64,000 bases of DNA from Isoetes taiwanensis (GCA_021234155.1 JAJEKV010000010.1:19193418-19257417); one strand, 5' to 3'. Shown: positions 33,671-45,632, counted from the stretch's first letter. The notes: generated from the letters alone by a model not told the origin. Numbers and translations: made by a program.

Positions 33671-34380
33671 TGTTAGTACTAAAAGGTATGGATCGGGATA
33701 AACCAAAAATAGCAGCAGCGACTACCTTTTAGCCAACAAAAGGTACGGCTGGGCTAAATCAGGAGTTAACGGCCAGCTCCGGGAGTCTACAAATACTGGC
33801 GGTCTGCAAGAATCCGGGAGAGCGGAATCTCAGTCCTGGCATGCGGCATCTGCAAACAAAGTCAGGCTCCCTGATATATCTGCTCTTGAATCCGGCAGCA
33901 GCAAATGGGACTTGGGCTGCCTCTGCTCAATTCCGACCTGTTTATCTCTGATTGGTTCGAAGATCTTATATCAGAGCTTTTGGGGTCTGCTCTGTTCTCA
34001 GGCTTCAGGGTCTGCTGTGGTTGCTGGTTGTTCCTGGAAGGTCCGAGATTGAGACCAATTATGTTCCTGGGTGGTTGTGTTAAAGCCTATCTAAGCCCAT
34101 AACTATTGTAAGATTGGATTGTTCACAAGCCGAAGGGGAAATAAGCTGTGATCAATTCCTTTCATCCCTTGGAAATTGCCCTAGTTCTTGTTCTGGATCC
34201 GGTTGGGTGGTGAACTGGATGCCCAAATCCTTTGGTTGTGGAAACCAAGATGATTGGTTGTGGAAACCAAAGCTACTTGTTCTTATCTAAAGATTGTTTC
34301 TTCTTGACTTGTCTATACAATTGTTGTTGCAAGTAGCTACGCCTTTAAGTTTTTCTCTTAAAGCGTATCAGGCGCCCCAA
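33671..34380 (+). mobile_element. Possible LTR (TG...CA, about 710 bp)
   Basis: Begins 'tgttagtacta' and ends 'aagcgtatca'. It is followed at once by 'ggcgccccaa', which resembles a gypsy primer-binding site, and preceded by 'gtgcaagcttaagggcaa', which resembles the 3' end of an internal region. No second LTR copy or pol is seen. Inside, 'tggttgtggaaacca' is duplicated at 34234-34269. Confidence 0.35.
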
Positions 34381-34724
34381 TCATAAATGACCATAAGTGA
34401 AATGAGAGGTGCCAGGAGGCTCCAATACATGATCTGGGCTGTAGGATCGATGGATCCGATGACTATGGTAGTACAAGGTGCACCTCGTTTCCAAGCAACA
34501 TGATTATTTTTCCATGTACCTATTAACTGCCCCTATTTCCTGATTGTTCTTAGATCTTCTCATTTCCAAACAACTGTTGCAATCTATTTAAATTTTTCTT
34601 AAGGTCGTGATGTTGATTCATGAATTCACTCATATGATTTTAAAAATAGATATATAAATAATTTGCTTACCTTCAACTCTTTTGAAAATTCTAAACTTGT
34701 TGTTTTTGGGTTGCCCTTTGGTGA

Positions 34725-34832
34725 CCCAAGAGTGCATTTTCGGTTTGATTGTTTCGTGTTAGATCTTCTTTGTTTAAACCAATAGTGCATTTTCGGTTTG
34801 ATTGTTTCGTGTTGGATCTTTTTTGTTTAATA
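34725..34832. repeat. 56-bp direct duplication
   Basis: 'agtgcattttcggtttgatt' plus 'gtttcgtgtt(a/g)gatctt' occurs twice (about 34731 and 34786). Confidence 0.8.
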
Positions 34833-34899
34833 TCGAGTCATGTGAATGGTATAATTATAGGGATTTGCTTTCCTAGCCTAAAAGTGTTCGCATTTTAAA

Positions 34900-37370
34900 C
34901 CTAAAATACTGCCCATTTTTTGCATACCTAAATGTCATTACCCTGACCAAATTCTCCTACTATGTCGCATAATTGTACTTGCTTGCATTTTGCACATCCA
35001 TGTTGGGCATAGCACAGTTGTGGCGACTGCTCCTGTTATGTATGGCAGTGTGCATAATGCATTAAACCTTTTAGAAAATGCAAGAACATGATAGGCTTTC
35101 ATATCCATTGCCTTACGTAGGTGCTATGCATATCAACAATCTTCTTCATGCATGTCACAAGTTTATACATTCTCTATTCAGGACATCATGGGCAGTTCAT
35201 GGATTCTCCATTCAAGGTAAGAAAATTTGCTCATGTTTAATCACATAATTATTTGCCATAACCATTCTACCACAAGCAGAGCATTCTGCCACAAGCAGAG
35301 CATTCTGGAGTCATATTAAAAATATAGACATCATTTTATTCTTGCTTCAAGGATCAGAAAGTTATTGCAGAGAACAGTGCATCATGGAGTGACATTTGTA
35401 GACCATTCTGGAGTCGTATTGCAAATCAAAACATTATTTTCTTCTTGCTTCAAGGAGCAGTAGGTTGTTGCGGATGCATTTAAAAATTGTAGATCGGACA
35501 TGCACTGCCCATTTTCTGCATACACAAATATCATTGCCCTGGCCAAGTTCTCCTATTATGTCTTGCAATTGTGTATTTACTTGCATTTTGCACATGTATG
35601 TTCTGCATAGCACTGTTGTGGCAACTGCTCTGTTACGTATGGCAGTGTGCATAATGCAGTAAACCTTTTAGAAAATGCAAGAACATGATATGGCTTTCAT
35701 AATCATTGCCTTACATAGGTGCTATACGTATCAATCAATTTGTCATCGCCTTAGGGTAGTTTCCCACTCGCAATTAGGTTAGGTTAACTTAACCAGTTGG
35801 TTATCTCTTAACTTAATGGAAAGTAGGTTGTGATTTCCCATTAAAGTCATTAAGTTACGACTAACTTAAAGGATTGTGAAGATATGCATTCACACTATAC
35901 CAATTATGGACCAGTTAGGTTAAGCTCGTAAAATCAACTTAACCTAACCTTTATAATAAGCTTGTGCTTCACAGTAGTAGTTAAGAAGTTTTGTTAGGTT
36001 AGAGATAAATGTGTTCGTTTCTCACTTCAGTTAAGAGATACAATTACGTTAAATGGAGGATATGACTTTTTTTTGTCGTTACTATTTTTTTTGAATTGTC
36101 TGACTACCTAGTAAAATCTAGTAAAGTGGTTGACTCTCTAGTCAATGAGTTGACTTTTGGTTAACTTAGACACTTTCTCGCCAATCAATTGACTTCTAGT
36201 CAACTCTCTCCATTGTAATACTTTCTAGTCAAGTACTACATGACCAGTTTATCAATCATAAAATTCTTAAAATCCACCTCCTATTTTAATGTTTTTTATT
36301 CAATCTATCAAACTAATAAGACACTTGGTCAGCTAGTTGGCATCCTTGTCAATATTATGATTTAAGTGTCTAACCTAACTGGAACCATTTCTCACTCGTA
36401 GTTAAGTTAGCTTAATGCTTAACCAAAAAGTTAGAAGTTAAGTGGACCTTGCTTAGGTCACTTAACTTTTGCACCAGTTGGTTAAATATTTTTAAATTTG
36501 GTTAAAAAAATAACTTAACTTTTTCTAGTGAGAAGGATGCTCCGTTAAGTTAATGAACAGTTAAAAATTAAGTGGAATTAACTTAACTGATATTAACTTA
36601 AGGGTCAATGGGAAAGCAAGTTCCAGTTATTTGCCCTATTTAACTTAACTTAATGGCAAGTGGGAAATGACCCTTAGACTCTCTGCACCGTCTTTCCTAA
36701 AGTATGTGGCAATGGGTCTACATTTCTTCTTCATGCATGCCATAAGCAATTGCCACAAGTAGAGCATTCTGGAGTCATATTGAAAATATACATCATTTTA
36801 TTCTTGCTTCAAGGATCAGAAAGTTATTGCAGAGAGCAGTGCATTATGGAGTGACATTTGCAGAGCATTCTGGAGTCCTATTGCAAATCAAAACATCACT
36901 TTCTTCTTGCTTCAAGGAGCAGTAGGTTGTTGCAGATGCATTAAAAAATTGTAGACTCGACATGCACTACCAATTTTCTGCATATCCAAATATCATTTCC
37001 CTGGTCAAATTCTCCTATTATGTCTTGCAATTGTGTATTTGCTTGCATTTTGCACATGTATGTTGGGCATAGCACTGTTGTGGCGACTGCTCTGTTATGT
37101 ATGGCAGTGTGCATAACGCATTAAAGCTTTTAGAAAATGCAAGAACACGATAGGCTTTCATAACCATTGCCTTACGTAGGTGCTATGCGTATTAATCAAT
37201 TTGCCATCGCCTTAGACTCCCTGCACCGTCTTTCGGAAAGTATGTGCCAATAGGTCTACATTTCTTCTTCATGCATGTCACAAGTTTATACATTCTCTAT
37301 TCAGGACATCATGGGCAGTTCATGGATTCTCCATTCAAGGTAAGAAAATTTGCTCTTGTTTAATCACATA
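34900..37370. repeat. Tandem array of about 550-600-bp units
   Basis: The marker 'cttgcattttgcacat' recurs at about 34981, 35580 and 37043. 'tttagaaaatgcaagaacat'-like words recur at about 35071, 35668 and 37129. 'gagcattctggagtcatatt' recurs at about 35299 and 36763. 'atgggcagttcatggattct' recurs at about 35189 and 37312. Once the 923-bp insertion in the second unit is subtracted, the period is about 540-600 bp. No ORF is conserved between units; the array is non-coding. Confidence 0.8.
35751..36676. mobile_element. Harbinger/PIF-like non-autonomous DNA transposon with TTA target duplication
   Basis: The 920-bp element (35754-36673) has inverted ends 'gggtagtttcccactcgc' and, read inward from the right, 'gggtcatttcccacttgc'. 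It is flanked by TTA on both sides (35751-35753, 36674-36676). The same flanks without the element occur in the next tandem unit at 37205-37225 ('catcgccttagactc'), a natural empty site. A 3-bp TTA/TAA duplication with G-rich ends fits the PIF/Harbinger superfamily. Inside it is AT-rich, full of 'ggttaagttaac'-type words, and carries an internal partial copy of the end ('tttctcactcgtagttaag' near 36389-36410). No transposase. Confidence 0.85.
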
Positions 37371-37725
37371 ATATGAACAATTTAGGGTATAATACGGAGC
37401 ACTAGAAAGTCAGTTTTGGAGGCAATACAAAACAAGTTCTGACCTTCCAAGATCATTGTTGTAGTACACTCAAATGTCTTGATTATTTTTCTTCATGGCC
37501 AATGGTTTTTCCAAACGTTGTACCGTTCTGAGCTTTTTGTTTGCACATTGGCAATGCAAGAAATTGTTTAATTATATAAATGCCATATTGGCAATGTTAC
37601 ATTGCATTTTATTTTACCTTGGATTGACACATAACTTTGTGAAATCTATCAGTTGCCTGCTTCGGCCTTACTCTTTGTCTTCGAAAGGGTCATGTACCTG
37701 CATTGGATTGTAGCCCACGAACGCC
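37371..37725. other. No gene recognised
   Basis: Between the tandem array and the start of the 5-kb duplicated segment. No coding signal. Confidence 0.4.
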
Positions 37726-38642
37726 TATCTATGAAACCCTATCTCACCAGGTATGTGAAACCCTATCTCATTAGGTCGGCAAAGCCTTTCTCATAAGGTC
37801 GATTTCACCTATTAGATCATGAACAGGAAGCAGACGTGAGGCAGCTGTTGTAAAAGGTTAACAGTTATTTTGCAGTTATAAATGCAGATCAGGAAGGCTA
37901 AGGAACAACACAAGGACATGGAAAATGATAAAGCAGGTTTGCCATTCTGTTTTGTATTTAATATATCTATTGCTGATTTGATCTGTTTACTATGTTATCC
38001 TTATTATAAGCAGAAGTTTTCTTAAGTTGAAGGCGTTTTAGTCAGAAGAGCATGCATTTGTGATTTTGTCCAATTCTGCAGATACTTTATGTTAATTTTG
38101 CAAGTGATTAGAGGTAGTTTTTGCAGTACTTTTTATTCGTTGTTTTATTTTTCGTTAACAATTTTCAGCTAGAACCCTCGGTTGTAGAGATTTGATTAGC
38201 ATTCATCTTCTATTTCTGGACTTTCTACCCACGCTCAAGTAAGGTTGTTACAATATTGGTACAATTCTAGCAAGACTCAATTTTTTTCAGAAAGATTTCA
38301 ATGATTCAATTATTGTCGAAGTTTTGAAGGACCAAGAGGGCTTTAAAAAAATCTTCATGGTTCTTCAATGGTTTCTCTTTCAATGGAAACTATGATTAAG
38401 AAATTAACAATTGTCTATGTGCGCATAGCCAAGATCTTTGAAAAATTGTTGCTTGTCTATGCACGCATAGACAAGCGATATATTTTAAAGCTCTATGCTA
38501 TGCAAGTATAGGTTAGACGATTACAAAACTAGGTGCTTGCTCATGATAGGACATATTATGTAGAAACTCCTTTTTACGCATGCATAGACAAGTAGCTAGT
38601 TTTTTTCGTTGACCCTATATGTATACTTGTACAGTTTGACAG

Positions 38643-38806
38643 CATTCTTATTACTGCCACGGTTTTTCCCTCGAAAACCCTTCGGGGCGGGGGTTTTTTA
38701 ACCCGGACAGTAATAAGTTTGCTGCGCTCCTTCTGGGTCCCATAGGCCGATTGGTCTCAGTGGACGATAAAAAAACTATTCTATTCTATTCTATTCCTAT
38801 GTGCTC
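38643..38806 (+). mobile_element. LINE F: short 3' end with (TTCTA)n tail
   Basis: 'ggtttttccctcgaaaaccc', 'cccataggccgattggtctc' and 'agtggacgataaaaaa', then a TTCTA/ATTCT repeat. It is the same 3' UTR as LINE E in the opposite orientation. Only the last 160 bp are present, a severely truncated insertion. The copy in the second segment is at 59888-60050. Confidence 0.8.
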
Positions 38807-39239
38807 GTAGGCATGTCTGCATCCACTCCAAGAGCTTCCTGGCTTTGGTCTTTAGTTCTTTTTAGGAAATATTGAATGTTCATTAGTGTGTAACCTTAAA
38901 ATATGTTTTTAGGAGCAAAGATGCGGCAAGTTCTGATGCTTCTACACCAGTTAAAATTACTAGCAAAGCAAGGAATCCACATTTTCACTTGTAGAAGCAA
39001 ACACCTTGCTTCTATATATTTATGTAAAGACGAGCAATTGATTTTTGGATATTCTAATGTCAATTGATACGTTACTTGGTTTTTGATCTTTTTGTAACTT
39101 CAAAAATATGATTATCCTACTAAAATGCAATTCAAATGTATACAATTTTTCTTTTCTACAACTTGTATTTTTGGATGTCTTCATAATTAAAGTGCTTGTT
39201 TTACATTGATATTAGACTTAAAAAAAAAAAAAATTTACA

Positions 39240-39345
39240 ACTGAGACGCCAAAATAGGCATGAATTTCACTTTTTTGAAAAGGGAATCTGCAATTGCACC
39301 ACAGGTCATTAGTGCGTTTGCTAGGTCACCGTGTTACAAATCAAG
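39240..39345. repeat. Dispersed short repeat (copies at 52.0 and 60.5 kb)
   Basis: 'ggaatctgcaattgcaccac' followed by 'ggtcattagtgcgtttgc' and 'gtcaccgtgtt'. A third, independent copy lies at 52028-52083. Confidence 0.7.
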
Positions 39346-41011
39346 GCCACAAAAATTTCACAAAAGCCCTCTTTTTTCACAGATCTTACCTCCTCCTTCG
39401 TAACTGCCAAAAATGCGGGAAGCTACCGAAAATTGATGCGAAACTTGAAGATAGGAAGAAAAATCCGAGGAAGAAAGAAGTCTTTGAAGATAGGAAGAAA
39501 AATCTGAGGAAGTAAAAAAGTCTTTTGCTATGCGCGCATAGCAAACGACTTTTGCCTATGCGCGCATGGACACTACCTACCAGGTAAAATTCTACCTACC
39601 CTTTTTTTTTTAAACCTACTCATTTTGCACTGGCCACGTCTTACCCAATATTTTCCTACCTGCATATTTTACTCTGAACCTAGTCATTGCATACCATATC
39701 CTTTTAATTTTGATCCCAACTTGCCTAGGGCTTTTCGCATTACATTTAAATTATCTATTTTTTGCATTTATGGTTTGAAAAAGTCCTATTTGTTATGAGC
39801 ACATGGCTTGGCTATGTTCTTTTCCAGCTTATAGGTTATGCACGCTTAGCTTGGCAATTTTTTTATCATTATATGCAATAGCATGACAACCTTTTTTCCT
39901 TCTAGTTGGCTCTCCAATATTTCCTTCTCAACCATAGCTAGCAACTTTTTTTCCCATGTCTCTCCTTGTGTTGTGGCTAATATGTTTGTGGCTATTGTTT
40001 CTTATTTGTTCACACATTCCACAAACATTTCATAAAGTATTCGAGGGACCATTGTTCAACTAGTTAAGCATCATTCAATTGGGTTTTGTAATGTTACGAC
40101 TACATGTTTAAGATGTTCTATAGCTAGTGCTTGCAATGTTTTGGCATTATATAATTTAAGTTATTACACCATTAAAAGCAACAAGTCTACAATTGTTTCT
40201 CTTCAAAGTCTGTCAAAGGAACTTGGTGTTAAGGGAGCAAATGGTCATGCAAAATCACCTTTGGCGGGCAACACAAATGATCAGTTCATTTTGCGTAGCT
40301 ATTCCTCTTGATGTCTATGCGCGCATAGACATTTTCCTTTTCTTTTGTATTTAAGCGCTCCAAAGAAGTAGTCTTATCCAATCTGACAAAAACCAAAAAA
40401 TGTCCCCCTCTTTAAAAATTGTCCATTTCGAACGGCAATTTTTGGATTGCCCCTAGGGGGGCAAACCCTGGTTTATGTCGGTTTGTGGGATATACTGAGT
40501 ATATGCTGGAATATACTCAGTATATGTTGATGACTGCTAAAAACCCTTTGTTCCCTGTAAATGCACGGTCAGTTGCGTTGTGGATCAAGGATGTTCTGGA
40601 CCGGGTAACCGGAGAGGTCTCTTGGGATTTCACGGAGTTGCCTTCTGAAATTTTTGAAAATTTGCTCTGGTGCAGATAATCTGCTGTGGGTAGTCAAACA
40701 TTTCCTCAACGCTTGATCTGGCATATGCTGGGATCCCTGGCGTTTCTCCAGATGTAATAACAGCTATGGCGATAGGTGGTGCCCCTTGCATTTGCTGCAG
40801 GATCATGATGGAATTTTCCATTTTTTTCATCATATCCACTTCTGGCATTTTCCCAACAATCAAATATTGGGTCAATGCTAATTCTTCCCGTGCACAACAC
40901 GACGTTCTCTGGCACATTTCCAATCGTTCCGACTTGGTACATGTTCCTTTCGTTGTTTTATTTTAAGTGGTAGTAGCTCTTACCGTCATGTATTTGGTAT
41001 AATTTTGGCAG

Positions 41012-42185
41012 ATGATTCTGCGTCAGGCTATTCAAAAAGCCAATCTAGAGAAGCTGTTCTCAGATTCTAGCATGCCAATTACATGTTTCGCTCCTACAGA
41101 TTCAGCTTTCAGAAATGCTTTTAAGGATCAACAGCTGTCTTGTGTTCATTTATACTACTATACAACTCCTTGCACTTCCATTGAGGATCTTCTGTTATCA
41201 ACAAGTCTTCAGGCTTTGCTGTTAAATCATGGTGCTTCTTTTCCAATTTCATTTGATGTCAATTTTATTCTCACCCGTCCTTATTAACAGTTCTGAAAGG
41301 GTGTTTCTCCATGAAGTCGTTCACAAATGGAGCTTCTTGCAGTTTCTTGGAAGTGCAGTGGAAGTGGTGAGTTTACTTTTCTTGCCTCTTAATACTTCTA
41401 TATTGTATTTAGTTTAGATGTTCTCTAGGGGTTCCGTTACTGAAGTGTTCTATGACTTCTCAGGGGGCCTCTGTGCTTTCTTTACCATTTAAGTTAAACA
41501 AATACTGGAGACATCTTTTGAGAGGAGATCAGGATGAGGGAGCAAAATAAATTTATCCAATAAGCATTCAATTGCATAGTATTGAAAATGGTTTTCTTGA
41601 AACTGGCATTGGGATGAACAGTTATTAAGTATACAAACACATATCCTCCAAGTGATGGAGCAATCCATGGACCTTACTAATATTTGCCTGCTTGTGATCT
41701 AATAATATATTTTGACTCCATGTTTCCGCATGGTGGTGCAGTCTTCCAAGTCTAGCTTCTAGTTTTAAATAAAAATAGTTAGGCAGAACTGGAACTTGAG
41801 GATGTCGATATATGCAGCTCAGCAAAGACCTGGAACTTCTTGTTAATTGTAGTTTTTGTGACAATTGCAACTGGCTTCACTTGGTAATTCCTGTGAAGGT
41901 TGATTGTTGAATAACAATGAACATGCAACAATTACAACTGGCTTCACATAGTAATTCTTGTGAAGATTGATTGTTAAAGCCTGGGACATTTGTTACATTT
42001 TGCTTAACCATTTTTTGGATCACAGGTACAGAATGATGAAGATTCTCTGGTTGTGGGCAATGCTGCAGTGCATTTCCCAGCTATTGAAGCATCTAGTGGT
42101 GCTTTATATGTAATAGACACCATCCTAGGAAGTCACGAACCTGGGATGCTTTCATCTGATGTTTCTATAAATGCCAGTACGATAC
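41012..42185 (+). CDS. FAS1 (fasciclin) domain gene, 5' exons as seen (interrupted)
   Basis: FAS1 domains are extracellular adhesion modules found in plant fasciclin-like arabinogalactan proteins and related cell-surface proteins. Exons visible on +: 41012-41231 ('LRQAIQKANLEKLFSDSS', then 'ITCFAPTDSAF', the H1-type block); 41291-41366 after a 59-nt intron ('NGAS..' and 'GSAVEV'); 42026-42185 ('VVGNAAVHFPAIEASSGALY' then 'VIDTIL', the H2-type block). Introns use GT-AG. Exon 2 needs a one-base frame change near 41335 ('cttcttgcag') to join its two halves, and the second copy of the locus shows the same change. Exons before 41012 should exist (it follows an acceptor 'ggcag') but I could not define them, so signal peptide and anchor are unknown. 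Exon 3 is broken by a copia element and resumes at 47741. Confidence 0.7.
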
Positions 42186-42801
42186 TGTTGGAAATGTGAG
42201 TCATGTCATATTATAAGGAATTTAGAAAATTGTCATCTTATATTCATGAGAAGCAGTGGCAGTGAATATATTGTAGCTACAAAAACAACCTATGCAGTAG
42301 GTTGTAAAGTCAAGAACAGTTGAAGATGCAAACGAATGCATATAAGTGCTTTATGTGCTTTATACATATAAGTGCTTTATGTGCTTTACTAAAGCAGGTA
42401 TGTGGGATAAATCGAAAGTAGCAGATTTCCTTAGCCAAGCCTGTGGGATATAGTTCAATAGACAACAGCCTCAGATTGGAAAGCATAAATGATGCCTTAA
42501 CCGCCGGACAGTTCTATTACAAGGTGAAGCAGAGCCTTAAAGAATTATTCGGGTCCAAGGATGGTTTGATCCGTCTCATATATGATTGAATGCCAGTGCT
42601 TACTTGTTGGTTTTTGAAGATTGATTTGAGCAAGGAATTATTGACCATAATGTGGCTTCCTTGCTGGTGTAAAGGATTTGATTGAACTACTAATGGTGTT
42701 GTGAAGCATAAATAAGATTTGATAAGCCTGAATTATCATAAGAGAAAAGTTGAATGACATCTTTGCTAGGATAAGATTAAACGTGTTATCTAGTTCTAAC
42801 A
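42186..42801 (+). repeat. Copia 5' LTR
   Basis: Starts TGTTGGAAATG and ends TAGTTCTAACA. An internal direct repeat 'catataagtgctttatgtgc' occurs twice near 42338-42388; this is the probable enhancer/promoter region of the LTR. Confidence 0.95.
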
Positions 42802-42802
42802 G

Positions 42803-42815
42803 TGGTATCAGAGCC
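42803..42815 (+). promoter_or_regulatory. Primer-binding site, initiator tRNA-Met
   Basis: TGGTATCAGAGCC, one base after the LTR end: the standard plant copia primer site complementary to the 3' end of initiator tRNA-Met. Confidence 0.95.
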
Positions 42816-42835
42816 AATAAATCCAGGAAAGCAAG

Positions 42836-43941
42836 ATGTCTACGAGATTTGGAGCTAATCTCTTAAACTCCATAGAGGTCTTCAAAGGGGAAACAGGTTT
42901 CCAGATTTGGAAGCAAGGCATTCAGGAGGTGTTAGAATTTGAAAAATTATGGTACTTGATTGATCCTAATGTGGTTAATCTGGCCCGATGTGGTAACCGG
43001 AAGAGAAGAATCAAGTACTTCAACCTCTCTCAAGCGGTGGTGGAGCTAGAAACAAATGCAAGTGGTGGTGAAGGTGGAACTAATGCAGCAAGAAGAGTCA
43101 CTTCAATGGCTAGTGTGGATGAGAAGGCAAGAATAATGGAAACTCAATCCATAATATGCCAAAAGGTGGGGACAGCTATCAAGCTAAAACTCAGAGGTAA
43201 ATCCCCTGCAGAAATGTGGAAATTTATGTTAGATAATTATGAGCAAAAGTCTTCCTCTCAAATAGATGTATTGGAAAAAAATGTTGAGAAAAATTAAAAT
43301 TGTATGAGAAAGACAATATTACTGAATTTCTGGAAAAATTTGAACCAATAATTGCTGACTTAGAGGGAGCAGGAGTTGTGTTAAATGAGGACTATCAACT
43401 TCTAGCTATTTCTAGAGCAGTCTCTCATAATGCACAGTTAGCTACTTTGTTGAGAAATGTGGCTAAATCAAAAGAACATGCAATTAGAATGATCAGGACA
43501 GAATTTGAGCAGACCAAAGGAGATGATGATGATGATTCAGAGGCCATGTTTGTCAAACAGAAAAAAGGCAAGAAGGTGTTTAGTAAAAAACAAATTGGCC
43601 CATGTTTTAACTGTGATGCTTATGGTCACCTTAAAATAAATTGTCCTAAACTTGGAAAGGAAGTTATTTGTTATAATTGTGAGGGTAAAGGTCACATAGC
43701 AACCAACTGCTCAAGTCCAAAAAGAGGGAAAGGGAAGAAATTTGAAGGTAAAGGATCCAAGGCTAAGCCTAGCCTAAATATTGCTCGAGAAACAAGCCAA
43801 GAGGAAGATGAGCAGGATGAAGACATTGAGGTAAATATGTCTAAGGCGTGTTCTAAGATTAATACAAAATTTGACACTGATGCTCTTATCTTAGATTCAG
43901 GAGCTGAGAGATCCGTGATGAAGCTCTTCCGAAAATGCTAA
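42836..43941 (+). pseudogene. Copia gag with two zinc knuckles, and start of protease
   Basis: Frame 1 (42836-43297) begins 'MSTRFGANLLNSIEVFKG', has 'FQIWKQGIQEVLEFEKLWY' (UBN2/copia gag type) and a stop. The next frame (43300-43941) continues gag ('ITEFLEKFEPIIADLEGAG'), followed by two CCHC knuckles 'CFNCDAYGHLKINC' and 'CYNCEGKGHIATNC', a basic linker and the protease motif 'LILDSGAERSV' (DSGA active site). A stop after 'KLFRKC' breaks the protease. The break at 43297 is a single in-frame TAA plus a few bases, so gag is nearly whole. Confidence 0.88.
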
Positions 43942-44066
43942 AAAAAATGCCGAGAGAAAAGAAGGAGGACATGTACAGTTTGGAAATGGGGAATTAAGAA
44001 GAATTGAGAGTCTTTGAGTTCCGAGTTGTTTGACCTAGAAGGCAAAGCCAGAAAAAGCTAAAAAAT

Positions 44067-45632
44067 GTGTTGTGCATACCAGGATTGATAAGAAATCTTA
44101 TTTCAATATGCCAGTTAGTTGATCTTGGCTATAAAGTGGTGTTCGAAAAACTTCACTGTAATATTTTTCTTGGTAATAAAAAAATGTTTGTGGGAAAAAG
44201 AGTTGGAAATTTATATGGATTAAACAAACAACATTTGATGTCCAGTATCAATTTGCTGACTTATCCATCTCTGAAAAATTGGCATGAAAGATTATGTCAT
44301 GTTAATCCTGCTACAATTGAGGTATTAAACAAGGAAGGATTCCTTAATATGAGCACATCTCAATCTGAAAAACAAGTATGCATGGGATGTATGCTTGGCA
44401 AACACAACAGATTACCTTTTAAGAAAAAAGGTGCAAGAGCAAAGGGTATTTTGGATTTGGTACATACGGATTTGTGTGGACCACTTAATGTTGTTAGTCT
44501 GAGTGGGAAGAGATACTTTATGACTCTAATAGATGATTTCAGTAGAAAAACTAAAGTGTATTGCATTAAAACTAAAGATGCAGCTTTTGAAAAGTTTAAA
44601 CAATTTGTTAATGAGATGGAAACTGAAACAGGAAGAAGGATCAAATGTTTGAGGTCTGACAGAGGAGGTGAGTTCCTATCAGGAGAATTTAAGAGGTTTT
44701 GCAAGAATAAAGGCATTAAAAGGCAACTAACTTGTAGTCATTCCCCACAACAGAATGGTGTAGCTGAAAGGAAGAACAGAACAATTTTAAATGCTGTTAG
44801 GAGCATGTTAAAATCAGCAGGATTACCAAATTTCTTATGGGAAGAGGCAGTTCAAACTTCTGTGACTATTCAAAACATGTTGGCATCTGCTAGTACACAT
44901 GGTGGAATTCCTGATATGCTTTGGTCAGGAAGGAAACCAAATTATGAAAATTTGAGAGTGTATGGATGCTTGGCATTTGTTCATATACCAAAGGAAAACA
45001 GGAAAAAATTAGATGATCGGGCTCTAATTACATATCTAGTAGGATATGATAATCAGTCCAAGGCTTATAGGTTATATGATCCTAAAGCAAGAAGGGTAAT
45101 TATTAGTCGAGATGTTTCCTTTGATGAAGGACAAGTTTACAAAGTATTATCTAGACCTATAAAGCTGCCTGAAAATGTTAAGTTGACTGAACAGAATGCT
45201 AAGGTCAGATCTACTAACAAAGTAAATGAGATTGATACAGATGATGATGCTGAGGCTGAAACACAAACAGAAATTCAGGAAGAAATTGAAGACTCTTTAG
45301 GGGAAGGTGAAGAAGAATCAATAGATACAAGTCAGGTTGAAAGATCCAGCACTGTGAGTTCAACAACAACCTCAAGTAAAAAGAAAAGAATGATGACGAA
45401 AGTGCAAAAACTTCAAGCAAGCTTGAAATTTGAGACTGAGATGCATGGTCGTGATGAAGCTGGAAGGAGTAAGAGATTGCAAGTTGAACAGGAGCATGAG
45501 GTAAACAATATTTTTGAAATTTTAATGCATCTAAACCCGTATGCCAAAACCTTAGATGATGTTCTAGTTTCAAATGACAAAGAGCGTGGGCTAAATGCTA
45601 TGAAAGAGGAAATGGATTCTTTTGTCGACTGA
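44067..45632 (+). pseudogene. Copia integrase region (protease tail, GAG-pre-integrase, DDE core)
   Basis: 521 codons open. HHCC zinc-binding part: 'NWHERLCHVNPATIE' and 'VCMGCMLGKHNRLPF'. The DDE catalytic triad is visible: 'LVHTDLCGPL' (D), 'CLRSDRGGEF' (D) and 'QQNGVAERKNRTI' (E, 35 residues after the second D). Then the C-terminal 'RVYGCLAFVHIP' and 'LVGYDNQSKAYRLYDP', followed by an acidic Ser/Thr-rich linker. The integrase core looks intact. The frame stops before RT because of a frame change near 45620. Confidence 0.92.

Larger units (their letters stand above)
38415..40328. repeat. Recurrent palindrome CTATGCGCGCATAG
   Basis: Exact or near copies at 38415-38428, 38457-38470, 39528-39541, 39556-39569 and 40315-40328, usually followed by 'aca', 'cca' or 'gca'. 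Related 'acgcatgcatag' occurs near 38576. The second copy of the segment has decayed versions (for example 61536-61549). Confidence 0.7.
37726..42801. repeat. Segmental duplication, copy 1
   Basis: Colinear with 58998-64000. Anchors: 'gcagatcaggaaggctaagg' at 37884 and 59141; 'catttgatgtcaattttatt' at 41250 and 62455; LTR start at 42186 and 63390. The offset is about 21.2 kb throughout. It includes a LINE 3' end, palindromic motifs, FAS1 exons and the copia 5' LTR. Confidence 0.92.

Noticed and set aside
40419-40923. Overlapping ORFs on both strands upstream of FAS1 as additional exons
   Set aside because: No family match and the two strands are equally open; left unassigned.
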